From NCBI GenBank assembly GCA_938743325.2, contig OW568866.1:744001-808000 (forward strand): a DNA stretch of 64,000 nucleotides. The letters are read 5' to 3'. Below, in pieces: positions 38,197 to 48,757 of the stretch. Within the stretch, counting starts at the first letter, position 1. Every line of letters begins with the position of its first letter. The translations under genes were made by a program, and so were the position numbers. The notes beneath the pieces are model-generated. The model was not told the origin of the DNA, did not search any database, and saw nothing but the letters and a program-made list of their open reading frames with translations. The stretch comes from Pycnococcus provasolii. Its lineage: Eukaryota; Chlorophyta; Pseudoscourfieldiophyceae; Pseudoscourfieldiales; Pycnococcaceae.

Positions 38197-38247
38197 GGGA
38201 CATTATTCCCGGGGAGCCTTTCTCTGCCCATCCAAAAGTGTTTTGCC

Positions 38248-38670
38248 ATGCCGCTCGCCGCTTTGTCCAAGGTGCGCTTCGTCTTCCCCTTCGGCGCAGC
38301 CAGGTACGCGCCTGAGGTGGAAGTAGGAACCAAGGCGGTCATGGCACTCTACGCGCAGTTCACGCACGCCAACGCGAGAATGACGAACGCAGACTGCATA
38401 CTCGAGTCGCACGTCCTATCCACCAGGGAGCAGGAGCAAACACCACACGTCGTCGTGCAGTATTCGTCGGGAGAAACGCAAACCATTGACGCAACAGGGA
38501 AGGCACAAGCAGACCTGGTTAAGGCGATCGGTGCACGCTCAAGGGAAATGGCGACGGCCAAGTTCCTCAAGGAGAGCGAACTGCTCAAGGACGGACGCGG
38601 ACTCAGATCTGAAAAAGGCGTTTTCACTGATATCGACAAAAAGGACACACGCGGACTCACAAAGCCTTGA
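38248..38670 (+). CDS. MRPL53: mitochondrial ribosomal protein mL53
   Basis: 140 residues. mL53 is a small mitochondrial large-subunit protein. The pattern LSKVRFVFPFG, then a helix (NARMTNADCILESHV) and paired strands PHVVVQYSSGETQTIDA matches animal and fungal mL53 (VRVQFCPFEK ... NLNCSV ... VLFGDGHR). There is no long presequence; an N-terminal signal within the first helix is common for this protein. Small size and partial similarity make this a moderate call. The ATG at 38248 is the first in frame. The C-terminal 35 residues are basic and polar. Confidence 0.7.
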   Translation: MPLAALSKVRFVFPFGAARYAPEVEVGTKAVMALYAQFTHANARMTNADCILESHVLSTREQEQTPHVVVQYSSGETQTIDATGKAQADLVKAIGARSREMATAKFLKESELLKDGRGLRSEKGVFTDIDKKDTRGLTKP

Positions 38671-38826
38671 GTGGAACCACTTCCATTCATTTTTTTGTCT
38701 TTGTTTGTCGCTGTAACATATCACTGGCTGTTTGTGCTTTGACCTCTGTGTGGTTTGGTGTGTGCGTCGTGTGGGTTTCTTTCTTTCTTTTTTGTTTCAA
38801 GTGGCAAGTTACAAGGAAGTATCTCT

Positions 38827-39675
38827 CTAGTCAGACTTCTTGCTCTTCTTCACGCCACGGACCGAACGCATGCGGTTCTTGCGCTCCTTGAGCTGCTTTC
38901 GGCTGCCCGTCTTGGCCTTATCCAAGCCGTTGCGGACCAGGCGGTACTTCGGCTCGAACTTCTTCGCCGCGTCAAGCGAGTCGTAGATGAGTCCAAAACC
39001 TGTGCTCTTACCTCCACCAAACTGCGTTTTGAACTGGAAGAGGAAGATGCACTGTTCGTCCTTGCAGTTGTACATCTTCGCGAGCTTCTCCTTCAGCTCC
39101 GATTTGCCAACATTGGCACGGCCCGGGTGCAGCACGTCGATGACCTGGAGTGAAAAGTTTTTTTGTGAGGTTGGTTGTGTGTATCGAGTGCAAGTCAGCG
39201 TCTATAGTCTTTTTGAGATATGTCGAGATTAGGCAACCACTCCCAGTCCCTCGACGCGGGTCGCGAACACCGTCACACCCGCCGCGACGCGCGCTGCTGA
39301 CGCCGTTCGTGCGTTGGCTGTGGCCTCGTCGATCGCCCAAACACGACGAGTGATCATCCCGTCCGCGCAAGTATTCCGTTCGCATATTAGCATATTACGC
39401 CACCTGACTCTATCCACACCACACCGCGCGACGAGTGACAAGGGAGGTTCGTATCCAAACGCTCGAAACGAATCCAGCTCTGCCACCATCACCCCTCCCA
39501 ACTCGCACACAACAACTCTCGCTAGAAACACGCCACCGCCCAAACATCCCACCAAGCCGAGTTCCCGTCGTTCTCCCGAGACTCCCTCCTTCCCGTTACG
39601 TACGAACTGCTTCCTGCTGAGCAGGCGGTTTGTCATGAACTTGCGCGTGCGAATCGTGCACCCCTTCTCGGACAT
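38827..39675 (-). CDS. RPS24: cytosolic ribosomal protein S24 (eS24), two exons
   Basis: Core 40S ribosomal protein of 129 residues. Exon 1 is 39604-39675 (24 codons, [20 protein letters not shown] then RKQF), exon 2 is 38827-39144, joined as [15 protein letters not shown], which restores the conserved eS24 block. Splice ends on this strand are GTACGT and CTCCAG, phase 0, intron 459 bases. Family signature [23 protein letters not shown] and the basic tail [18 protein letters not shown] are present. Pyrimidine tract just upstream of the start (G-rich at 39694-39720 on the plus strand). Codon choice is strongly GC-ending as expected for a high-expression gene. Confidence 0.93.
39145..39603 (-). 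other. spliceosomal intron of RPS24
   Basis: 459 bases, donor GTACGT, acceptor CTCCAG on the minus strand, phase 0. Ribosomal protein introns often host snoRNAs; I found no convincing C/D box pair, so none is called. Confidence 0.85.
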
Positions 39676-39933
39676 GGTGGCCGACTCTGTTTTTGTGAGG
39701 AGGGGAGAGGGGGGATGGGCGCCGCCGACACCTCCCAAGGGGAAAGGGGAGACGAAGCCGAGAGGGGATACCCCTTCCCATCCCCGTCGACTTGCCGTCA
39801 TTTTTAATTGGGGGTTTTGCAATCCAAATCATTGAAATTATTCGGGGTTTGATTCGGTCAGGGTTTTGCCTTGAAATCCGTTTTCCGCGCCTCCTTCGCC
39901 TCCTTTGAACTACACCCCGCCCCTTGCGCCTCC

Positions 39934-40884
39934 ATGCCGTCGTCGCCGTCGGGCGTCGGCGCCGTCGGAATCCAGTGCGTGCAGTGCCACGCCACGCTCG
40001 CCTCCTCGGACGCTTTGGGCGCGCCACACCCTCTGACGCAGGGACCCAAAGGATACCCCGTCGGGGGACGATCCATCATACGACTCGAGGCGACGGCGTA
40101 CTGCGGATGCGGGTACTGCTGCGGGTGGGAATACGGCGCCGCGCTGGGACCCCTGCCGCTCTACGCGCCGCTAACCTGGGGACGACCGCGCGCCTCCGGG
40201 CATCGAACGCTGCCCATCCTGCCAAAATTTCGAAAGAAACGAGCGCACCACCCCATTGACAGGTTTCGAGGACTCGCCGTCGGTGCGGTGGTCGGCGCTG
40301 CCGTCGGAACGTCACTCTGGGTCGGAAAGTGGGGCGTCAAGCCGCTGCTAACACGTGGGGAACTCGGACTGAGAAAAGCACTGTCGCAAAGACACGCGAA
40401 CAGCGCGGCGGCATCGGCTCTCCCACAGTCGCAAAGGCTGCTGACCATGGCACTTGCGAGGAACGTCGAGGTCGGTGCGCTGACCGGAGCGGTGCTCGGC
40501 GCGTCCGTCATGCCCGTCGGACGGTACTGGGCGGAAACCAAACTTGCGGGCTTGCCGTACGAGGGAACCACTGCCAGCGGAACCGTGCCGAAGCGAGCAA
40601 GGCCACCACTCCTTAGCCGAGAGTGCCTGTTCCATCAGCCGCTTACCATACCCAGCCGACTTCTCACGCTGCAGTTCAAAGCCACGGAGGGTACCATCGC
40701 CGCGGATACGTCGCAGTATCCTCTCGGAACGCGTATGCGAGTCCCTGGTTGGGGTTGGGGACGCGTCGAAGACAGAGGTGGTGCTATCCAAGGTGCATAT
40801 CGCGTTGACCTCTACTACGACACACACTGGGAGGCACTCAGGTGGGGTCGTCGGCGTATCGCCGCAACCGTGCGCCGCAAGTAG
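39934..40884 (+). CDS. Cys-rich protein with glycine-zipper segments, function unknown
   Basis: 316 residues from the first in-frame ATG (39934). The N-terminus has CVQC at 15-18 and a second Cys cluster CGCGYCC at 57-63, suggesting a small metal-binding module. Two Gly/Ala-rich hydrophobic segments follow at about 113-131 (GLAVGAVVGAAVGTSLWVG) and about 197-215 (ALTGAVLGASVMP): glycine zippers that could span a membrane, loosely recalling Tim17-type proteins. The C-terminal third has a repeated Trp-Gly motif (GWGWGRV) with YRVDLYYDTHWEALRWG. No catalytic signature. Function unknown; a mitochondrial or plastid membrane protein is one guess. Confidence 0.55.
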   Translation: MPSSPSGVGAVGIQCVQCHATLASSDALGAPHPLTQGPKGYPVGGRSIIRLEATAYCGCGYCCGWEYGAALGPLPLYAPLTWGRPRASGHRTLPILPKFRKKRAHHPIDRFRGLAVGAVVGAAVGTSLWVGKWGVKPLLTRGELGLRKALSQRHANSAAASALPQSQRLLTMALARNVEVGALTGAVLGASVMPVGRYWAETKLAGLPYEGTTASGTVPKRARPPLLSRECLFHQPLTIPSRLLTLQFKATEGTIAADTSQYPLGTRMRVPGWGWGRVEDRGGAIQGAYRVDLYYDTHWEALRWGRRRIAATVRRK

Positions 40885-41034
40885 GCGCATGATGTGTGTA
40901 ACATTACTGAAAAGAATTTGAGCAACAGGTGGTTTTGTTTATTACAAGTGATGACGGCAAAACACGTTTTCCAGAGAAAGAGAAAAAAATCAGATCGCGT
41001 CCCCAACTACAAGCCGTAAGGGTGGTCGTTGATT

Positions 41035-42429
41035 CTAGTGTCGACCCAAGCCAACCTTGCCGAAAATCACAGAGCTGTTGTGCCCTCCAAAGCCAAAGCT
41101 GTTGCTCAGCGCGGCGTGCACCTCCTGCTTCACCATCGTCGTGGGAATGAGGCTCATGTCAACGGCGGGCTCAGGGTCGTCAACGTTGATGGTTGGGTGA
41201 ATCTCACCCGTGTGCACCGCCATCACGCTCGCCACGCCCTCAATACCTGCCGCGGCGCCAAGCAGGTGCCCCGTCATGCTCTTCGTGCCGTGGATCTTCA
41301 GGTGTTTTCCAGGCAACGCGTTCGTGATGGCGCGGTACTCCGCCATGTCGCCGGCAGGCGTGGAGGTGGCGTGCGCATTCACGAGCGAAATGGCGTCGCG
41401 GTCAATGGACGCCTTCTCCACCGCCATGCTGATGCACCGCGACACGCCAGATCCATCTGGGCGAGGCTCCGTCATGTGGTGCGCGTCGCACGTCACCGCG
41501 CCTCCAATCAGCTCGGCGTAGATGCGCGCGCCGCGTGCGACGGCGTGCTCGTACTCCTCGAGCACGAGAATGCCAGCACCCTCACCCATGACGAAGCCGT
41601 CACGGTTTATGTCCCACGGCCTGCTCGCACCCTGAGGGTCGTCGTTCCGCGAGCTGAGAGCCTTGCATGCGATGAACCCCCCAATGCCGCTGCTCTCGAT
41701 GGCAGCCTCCGTCCCACCGGCGAGCATGATGTCCGCCTCCCCTCTCTTTATGTGATCTGCGGCGTTCAGGTAGCAGTAGTTTGCGCTTGCGCACGCGGTG
41801 TTGATTGGGTAGTTGGGACCCTCGAATCCCGTCTCGATGGCGAGCAGAGCTCCTCCCATGTTGCTGATCGCGAACGGAATGCAGAACGGGTTCATTTTGC
41901 GGTGTCCGACTTCGTTGAGAATCTCGATGCTCTGCGACAGCGTCTTGATCCCTCCCATGGCACTTCCGATGAGCACGCCCGCCTTCGCCTTGTCGAGCTT
42001 TTCGTGCGCGTCTGGGTTGTGTTCCTTATCCAGTCCTGCGTCGATGAGCGCGCTGCGTCCGGCTGTCATGAGGTAACGAATGCAGTTGTCCGCGCGCCTC
42101 TCCATGCGCACATTCATGAGTCCCCCCGAGCTGAAGTCCTTGATCTCTCCCGCAAACCGCGTGGGGAATCCCTCCGTGTCGAATCGTTCGATCATCGAGA
42201 TTCCACTCCTTCCTTCGCACAGCGCCTGGTGGAAGTGCGCGACATCGTTCCCGAAGCACGACACGACACCTAGCCCCGTGACGACGACGCGACGAGCCTC
42301 CTCTCCAGACCCTACCCCCTGGCTAGCGACCACCACTTTATTACGACCACCATGCCCACTCGATACCCGGCCTACCACCAAAGGCTTACCACCAAAACCA
42401 AGGGAGTGCGACGGAGTCACAGCAGTCAT
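41035..42429 (-). CDS. fabF: 3-oxoacyl-ACP synthase II (KASII), plastid
   Basis: 464 residues. KASII condenses acyl-ACP with malonyl-ACP in plastid fatty-acid elongation. Thiolase-fold motifs: nucleophile Cys213 in NTACASANYC, His353 in NAHATSTPAGD, Lys383 and His388 in HGTKSMTGHLLGAAAG, giving the Cys-His-His triad, plus the FVMGEGAGILVLEEYEHA block. The N-terminus of about 45 residues (Ser/Gly/Lys-rich before RRVVVTGLGVVSCFG) is consistent with a transit peptide. ATG at 42429 is the first. Family length is normal; KASI is an alternative but the GAA sequence around the Cys and overall pattern fit FabF/KASII. Confidence 0.92.
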   Translation of the reverse strand: MTAVTPSHSLGFGGKPLVVGRVSSGHGGRNKVVVASQGVGSGEEARRVVVTGLGVVSCFGNDVAHFHQALCEGRSGISMIERFDTEGFPTRFAGEIKDFSSGGLMNVRMERRADNCIRYLMTAGRSALIDAGLDKEHNPDAHEKLDKAKAGVLIGSAMGGIKTLSQSIEILNEVGHRKMNPFCIPFAISNMGGALLAIETGFEGPNYPINTACASANYCYLNAADHIKRGEADIMLAGGTEAAIESSGIGGFIACKALSSRNDDPQGASRPWDINRDGFVMGEGAGILVLEEYEHAVARGARIYAELIGGAVTCDAHHMTEPRPDGSGVSRCISMAVEKASIDRDAISLVNAHATSTPAGDMAEYRAITNALPGKHLKIHGTKSMTGHLLGAAAGIEGVASVMAVHTGEIHPTINVDDPEPAVDMSLIPTTMVKQEVHAALSNSFGFGGHNSSVIFGKVGLGRH

Positions 42430-43670
42430 TGCAAGAGCACTAGTGATGGCGGGAGTGATTTATTTGATGGGGGACAGAGTTCAGATAGATTATGATGGGA
42501 CGGGGAAGAGCCCACAGGGACGGTGGAGATTCAGATAAGATGGACTTCTTTGTCAAACTCCCCCTCCCCCTCCCCCTCGGGTAGGTCAGCCTGGCCTAGG
42601 TGGTGGTGGAAGGCCTCGGGCAGTCGGGGATCCCCCTCTTGGCCTGAAGTGCTTGGGAGCAGGCAGCTATCTTAGTCCTATGAGCTCGTCATCACGCCCT
42701 CCTTCAGGCTTCAGCAGGGTACGTACTGTAAGCTTACGTTCAATCCTTAGGGATCCTTCATGACTCGTCAGTAGTACTATGGCATGGCATGGCGTCACGT
42801 CTTCCTACTTGTAAAGCTTAGGTTGGGTCGGAACCAACGCGGGTTACCGCTTTGGGACTTGGTACTCATAGTACCTCTTGTCCTTAGGCTAATAAGGTCG
42901 CGCATTCATGGCCTGGGCACTCCGTCTTCCCTCTTTTTCATCTTCCATCTTTTGTGAGCTGCATTGATGAGTTGCTTTCGATTCTTTTTTTTGAGCTCTC
43001 CTTGATGTCCACGGGGATGTCTATGCACGTGCATTGGGCATGGGGAGAGCAGCAAGCTTGATGACCGTTAATCACATATGGTAGGTAAGAGAAACGCGAA
43101 CGCTTTCCAGTTATGTAAAGGTTACGCTTGCCAAGGAGGTGCTCCTTGGCCAAAGGAGGCCGCGTGTGCTTGCCAAGGAGGAGGACTTCTTTCCCGCGCG
43201 AGTCGATGAAAAATGCGCGCGCGCCAAATGTACCATGGGAGAGCTGAAGGGGCTCCTTGACACAAACCTTGCCCACTTTTCAACACGACGACTTCCCTCG
43301 CGACGGCGACGATGGAGGGCGGAGGACACGAGGACGAATCAAGCGAAAGTATCCGTTGGGACTCGCATGCTGCGAGCTTGCGCCTTGCATCGCCCACCAA
43401 GCGTGGCAGCTCGCTCGCCTTGCCGCCTAGGGCCTGGCCTGTGCCCTGCGCGTGCAGTGCAGTGCAGTGCAGTGCATGCAGCCCGACGACGACGACGCTC
43501 GGTCGATGCAACTCGCACAGCAAGCGTGCGTCGTCCCCTCGGGAAGCGAAAGAGCCTCGACGTGTTCCCTCGCCCAGGCCCCTGCCCTCGCCCAACCACC
43601 TCGCCCAACAACCTCGCCCGGCCCCGCCCTCCGCACCACCGGGCAAGCCCCTCACAACACAAGTTGCAAC
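42430..43670. other. intergenic region upstream of centrin
   Basis: About 1.2 kb between KASII and centrin starts. Contains a small hairpin GGTACT-CAT-AGTACC at 42861-42875, short inverted pairs near 42590-42640, and five tandem GTGCA units at 43452-43476. The last 300 bases are C-rich (CCTCGCCCA-like) and likely the centrin promoter or leader. No coding frame supported. Confidence 0.5.
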
Positions 43671-44766
<1,096 letters not shown>

Positions 44767-45335
44767 ATGCGTGCTCATCGCTGAGACATTGGCTGGGCCA
44801 TGTCGATCCTTGGCCGTTTACGGTTGAGGAAGGTACTTCTTTTTCGCTTTTGGGAGGAGACGAGCAACGAAGAATATTTTAACCAATATACAGAACTTTG
44901 TGTAAGAACGAACTTTCGACGGTTCGCCTCTTCCTGAAAAAACATAAGATTCCTCCTGTGCTCTTCGAACCTTCTTGCACAGACAGTCTGCTGCCATCCC
45001 TCCGCTTGCCTCCGATGACTTGGTAAATCATTTCACTGGCAAGGTTCACTCAAGCAAGAGGCAACGCCACGCGACGTCTACAGTATTGTCTCACCAAGTC
45101 TAGTGTCCACACAGTACACACGCACACGTGCCTAGTTCCTTCAGGCATGGTTAGGGTTTTACTTCTATTCGGTTAGGGTTAGCTCCCCTCCCTAGGGTTC
45201 CGTGTGCCCCCTTGTTTAGTTAGCCGCGTGGTTACGTGTCCTGCTTCGTGCCGGCCCCTTCCCTTCCCCCCCCCCCCCTCTTCTTATCCTCTCCCCCAGG
45301 CTCCTTTCCTTGCCTTGCCTTGTCATTGTCTTGTC
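44767..45335. promoter_or_regulatory. region between centrin and RNase J, RNase J promoter
   Basis: About 570 bases. It holds TTAGGG-type elements (45150-45180, described separately) and a poly-C tract at about 45268-45281 within a pyrimidine-rich stretch that ends about 35 bases before the RNase J ATG. No gene. Confidence 0.45.
45149..45200. promoter_or_regulatory. TTAGGG elements upstream of RNase J
   Basis: Three telo-box-like elements on the plus strand: GGTTAGGGTTTT, GGTTAGGGTTAG and CTAGGGTT, 136-187 bases before the ATG. Confidence 0.45.
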
Positions 45336-47645
45336 ATGTCGCAGCTGTGCTTTCATGCACGCATGTCGTTTCCCACAACAATGCGTGCCACTGTGAATGC
45401 AACTTCGCCTTCTAGGTCTGTGGTCGTGTGCTCGCTGCCCCCGCCAAGCAAGGCGGGAGGCCGAGGCGGGCGCGCGGGAGGACGAGGAGGCCGAGGGGGA
45501 GGACGCGGAGGGCGAGGCGGCGGAGGAGGACGCTCTTCAGGACGAAACGCGCGAGGTCCGCGACTCTTCAAGAAGTCGTCGGGAACGGAACACATTGGAA
45601 CGTCGCTGCGCCCGTCGGCGAACGCGCCATTCCCTGGACCCAAGGGATTTCGAGAAGGGCCGCCGCTGCGATTCCTTCCCCTGGGTGGTCTTGGAGAAAT
45701 CGGCATGAACTGCGCTCTGCTGGGACACTACGACAGATACGTTCTCATAGACGCCGGGCTCATGTTCCCCGACTTTGACGAATTTGGAGTGCAGAAAGTA
45801 CTGCCGGACACGTCGTTCATACACGCGTGGCGCGACCGCATCGAGGCGCTCGTCATCACGCACGGGCACGAGGACCACATCGGGGCATTGCCTTGGGTGC
45901 TGCCCGCGCTCGACGCACGCACCAAGATCTACTGCACTGGTTTCACGCTCGAGCTCGTCAAGCACAGGCTGCGCGAGTACGGCCTGTGGGACGAAAGCAG
46001 GTTCGTGCGCATCGACATGGGAGACAGGTTCGCGTGTGGGCCGTTCGAGGTGGAGCCCGTGCGCGTCACGCACAGCATTCCCGACTGCGCGGCACTCGTG
46101 TTCCGCTGCGACGATGGAACCGTTGTTCACACGGGCGACTGGAAAATTGACGAAAACCCCGTTGACGGCCAGGAACTCAACCGCACGCGCTTCGAGGAAA
46201 TATCCAAGGAGGGCGTGACCATGCTGATGTCTGACTCGACGAACGTGCTCGCTCCCGGACGATCGACGTCGGAGGCTGACGTCACCGAAGCGCTCATCCG
46301 ACGCATCTCGAGCCACAAGTCGGGGCGCGTCATCGCCACGCAATTTGCGTCCAACGTGCACCGCCTTTCATCCATGAAGCAGGCTGCGGATGCAAGCGGG
46401 CGGCAGATCTGCTTCATCGGAACCAGCCTTTACGTGTACTCCGAGGCGGCGGCGCGAGCGGGACAGGCGCCCCTGGACCTCGACAAGCTCGTTCCAATGG
46501 AGCGCATCGACGACGTGGATCCCGACCGCCTGCTCATCGTCACCACGGGCAGCCAGGGCGAGGAGCGAGCGCAGCTCACGCTTGCGGCAAACGATGCGAG
46601 CAACCGCCTGTCACTGCGTCCAGATGACCTCGTCGTGTACTCCGCGAAGATGATCCCTGGAAACGAGAAGCAGGTGATGGACATGGTGAACCGTCTGAGC
46701 TCACGCGTCGGCGAGGTGGCGATGGGCCGTGGCGAGCGCCTGCACACGTCGGGTCACGCGTACCGCGATGAGCAGGAGGAAATTATTAACATTATCAAGC
46801 CTCAGCACTTCTTGCCCATACACGGCGAGTACGCCTTCTTAAGAGCGCACGAGCAGGTTGCGCGCGAGACGGGCGTGCAGCACACGCAGGTGATTCGCAA
46901 CGGGCAGATGATTGGTTGCTCGCATCTGCGCAACGGCAACGTCGTCAGCAGCGGGTTCAGCTTGCTCGGTCAGGCGAACCTGCGCCTCTTCTACAACGAC
47001 GGCGAGCAGACGACGGGTGATCGGCAGGACATGCGCATCGAGGAGCGAGTGAGCATCGCCAAGGAGGGCATCGTGTGCGCGAACGTGGTGTACTGGCCCG
47101 AGTCGGAGGTTATCGAGGACGTGGAGGATGAGGGTGCAGCACGGGAGGTGTTCACGGGCCGCCTGGGGTGCCGTGTGCAGCTGACGACGCGCGCTCTATT
47201 TGCGGATGGCGGAAAGCTTCTGGTGACGGTGCGATCGTGGATATCGTCCGCGGTGAACAATCTTCCAAGCGACAGCTCGGAAGACGAGGTCAAGACCGTG
47301 GTCACGAACGCAATCAGCAGCAGTGTTTGGAAGCTACTGAAGAAAAAGCCGGAAATTGTCGTGTTCTCGATGCCGGGAAGTCCGCGCATGGAGGCGGACG
47401 ACGGCTCGGACTTAAACTTTGAGAGCATCGGAACGGCTGCCGCCGGACAAGGTGGCGGCGGACGTGGCGGAGGGCGTGGTAGAGGTGGTCGCGGAAGAGG
47501 ACGTGGAGACCGTCGCGCGGCGACGCGCAGAGGACGTGGTGGAGGCGGTGGAGGCGGTGGAGGCGGCAGAGGTGGTGGTGGCGGCGGTGACAGGAAGTGG
47601 CCGCGTCGCGATCGGGCGAATCGCCCGGACGTCGAGTTTCCTTAA
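45336..47645 (+). CDS. rnj: RNase J, probably plastid
   Basis: 769 residues from the ATG at 45336 (later ATGs at 45363 and 45381 are possible). RNase J is a metallo-beta-lactamase/beta-CASP endo/exonuclease; in chloroplasts it trims 5' ends and removes antisense RNA. Seen: transit-like Ser/Thr N-terminus; an RGG-rich N-terminal segment (about 40-75); the beta-lactamase core LPLGGLGEIGMNC and HGHEDH at 176-181, metal ligands His265 in HTGDWK, then the beta-CASP domain with SDSTN, RVIATQFASN and TTGSQGE, and IHGEYAFLRAH. The C-terminus is again RGG-rich (Gly/Arg, about 60 residues), an RNA-binding hint. Plant RNase J has a GT-1 type domain at the C-terminus, absent here. Confidence 0.88.
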   Translation: MSQLCFHARMSFPTTMRATVNATSPSRSVVVCSLPPPSKAGGRGGRAGGRGGRGGGRGGRGGGGGRSSGRNARGPRLFKKSSGTEHIGTSLRPSANAPFPGPKGFREGPPLRFLPLGGLGEIGMNCALLGHYDRYVLIDAGLMFPDFDEFGVQKVLPDTSFIHAWRDRIEALVITHGHEDHIGALPWVLPALDARTKIYCTGFTLELVKHRLREYGLWDESRFVRIDMGDRFACGPFEVEPVRVTHSIPDCAALVFRCDDGTVVHTGDWKIDENPVDGQELNRTRFEEISKEGVTMLMSDSTNVLAPGRSTSEADVTEALIRRISSHKSGRVIATQFASNVHRLSSMKQAADASGRQICFIGTSLYVYSEAAARAGQAPLDLDKLVPMERIDDVDPDRLLIVTTGSQGEERAQLTLAANDASNRLSLRPDDLVVYSAKMIPGNEKQVMDMVNRLSSRVGEVAMGRGERLHTSGHAYRDEQEEIINIIKPQHFLPIHGEYAFLRAHEQVARETGVQHTQVIRNGQMIGCSHLRNGNVVSSGFSLLGQANLRLFYNDGEQTTGDRQDMRIEERVSIAKEGIVCANVVYWPESEVIEDVEDEGAAREVFTGRLGCRVQLTTRALFADGGKLLVTVRSWISSAVNNLPSDSSEDEVKTVVTNAISSSVWKLLKKKPEIVVFSMPGSPRMEADDGSDLNFESIGTAAAGQGGGGRGGGRGRGGRGRGRGDRRAATRRGRGGGGGGGGGGRGGGGGGDRKWPRRDRANRPDVEFP

Positions 47646-47937
47646 AAAGAATAATTAATGAATCTGTTTGAGCTGTAATGTATTCATCAGGAGCATAATG
47701 TTTGTTTGTAGTAGAAAATAACATTCATGTTTTCGTCTCGTCGTAGGACACGCGCTTGTTCGTTGATGGTAGAGACATGCATTTCAGCGTGGTATTGAGA
47801 AGAAGATCAGGAAAAAAATTGTAGTAACAATGCTTCAATGTTTTGTGGCAAGTTCGTTTTAAGCTCAGCTGCAACATTCCACGCTTTCTCTGTTTGTAGT
47901 AGTTTTGTCACAAATGCTGTGTTCAACTACATGCTGG

Positions 47938-48501
47938 CTAGTTGCCGAGGAACTTCTCGATTTTCCTCACGGAGAGTGTGGTGCGCATATTAGCTGCCGC
48001 TGCGGCGCCTGCAACCTTAGCCTGACGCAGTGCTCTGGAGTCCTCCCCTTCTGCCTGGACAATCATCTGCGTGAGTTCCTCGTTTTCCTTCCGAAGTCGT
48101 TCGATGTTTGAGACGATGCGCGAATGATCCTGCTCCATGATTCGCTCCGCGGCGACTGAAAGATGGGATTTCTTGCCATTGACTTTGAGCAGTCCACTGT
48201 CGCCGCCATTACGGCCATTTTGCATGATGCTTTCGACGTGACTCTTTGCCGCCGCCGCCGCCGCTGAGGCTGCCGAGAGCAGCAAATTCCTCGACTCGTC
48301 TTGTTTCTCTCCGTCAGCACAGTGATCGAAGCCGTCGCCACAGTGTCCATGATCCTCTTGACCATTCATAGCTGAAGCCCTCTTCTGCTGAAATCTGAAC
48401 AGCTGCTGCGGAGGATGATGAGGGGGAGCAGTCAAACGACGCCGAGGAACTGCTGCAAAATTCATGGAGGACCTCGCCAGCGAACAGGAAGGCGCCGCCA
48501 T
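47938..48501 (-). CDS. coiled-coil protein, function unknown
   Basis: 187 residues from the ATG at 48501 (GTCGATGGCG context). A further in-frame ATG at 48627 would add 42 unconserved residues. The N-terminus is Ala/Ser/Arg-rich, possibly an organelle signal. The middle is Ala- and Asp-rich. Residues of about 120-175 have heptad-like charge and leucine spacing (ERIMEQDHSRIVSNIERLRK), predicting a coiled coil. No family recognised. It diverges from ERG4 across a short gap. Confidence 0.45.
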   Translation of the reverse strand: MAAPSCSLARSSMNFAAVPRRRLTAPPHHPPQQLFRFQQKRASAMNGQEDHGHCGDGFDHCADGEKQDESRNLLLSAASAAAAAAKSHVESIMQNGRNGGDSGLLKVNGKKSHLSVAAERIMEQDHSRIVSNIERLRKENEELTQMIVQAEGEDSRALRQAKVAGAAAAANMRTTLSVRKIEKFLGN

Positions 48502-48757
48502 CGACCGACCCTGCAAAAGCGCGTTGGTTAGAGTACAACTTGTGGAAAAGGGATGCAGGTGCACGCCCCGCCGGGGGTCTTGGGAGAAACGAAACCCCAA
48601 AGTTCTAACAAAAACTTCTCGTCGCATTCCATTCTTCCGGCCCCGTCAAAAAATCATCCCTAATAATAAGGTTACGTCGTCTCGCCCTCCGATATTTTGC
48701 AAAGCAGGCCCGCCTATTCTTCCTCACCCTCCATAATCACCGTCCCTGGCATACTCC

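Noticed and set aside
39314-39835. 173-residue plus-strand frame across the RPS24 intron
   Set aside because: Lies opposite RPS24 exon 1 and intron with no similarity, so treated as a shadow.
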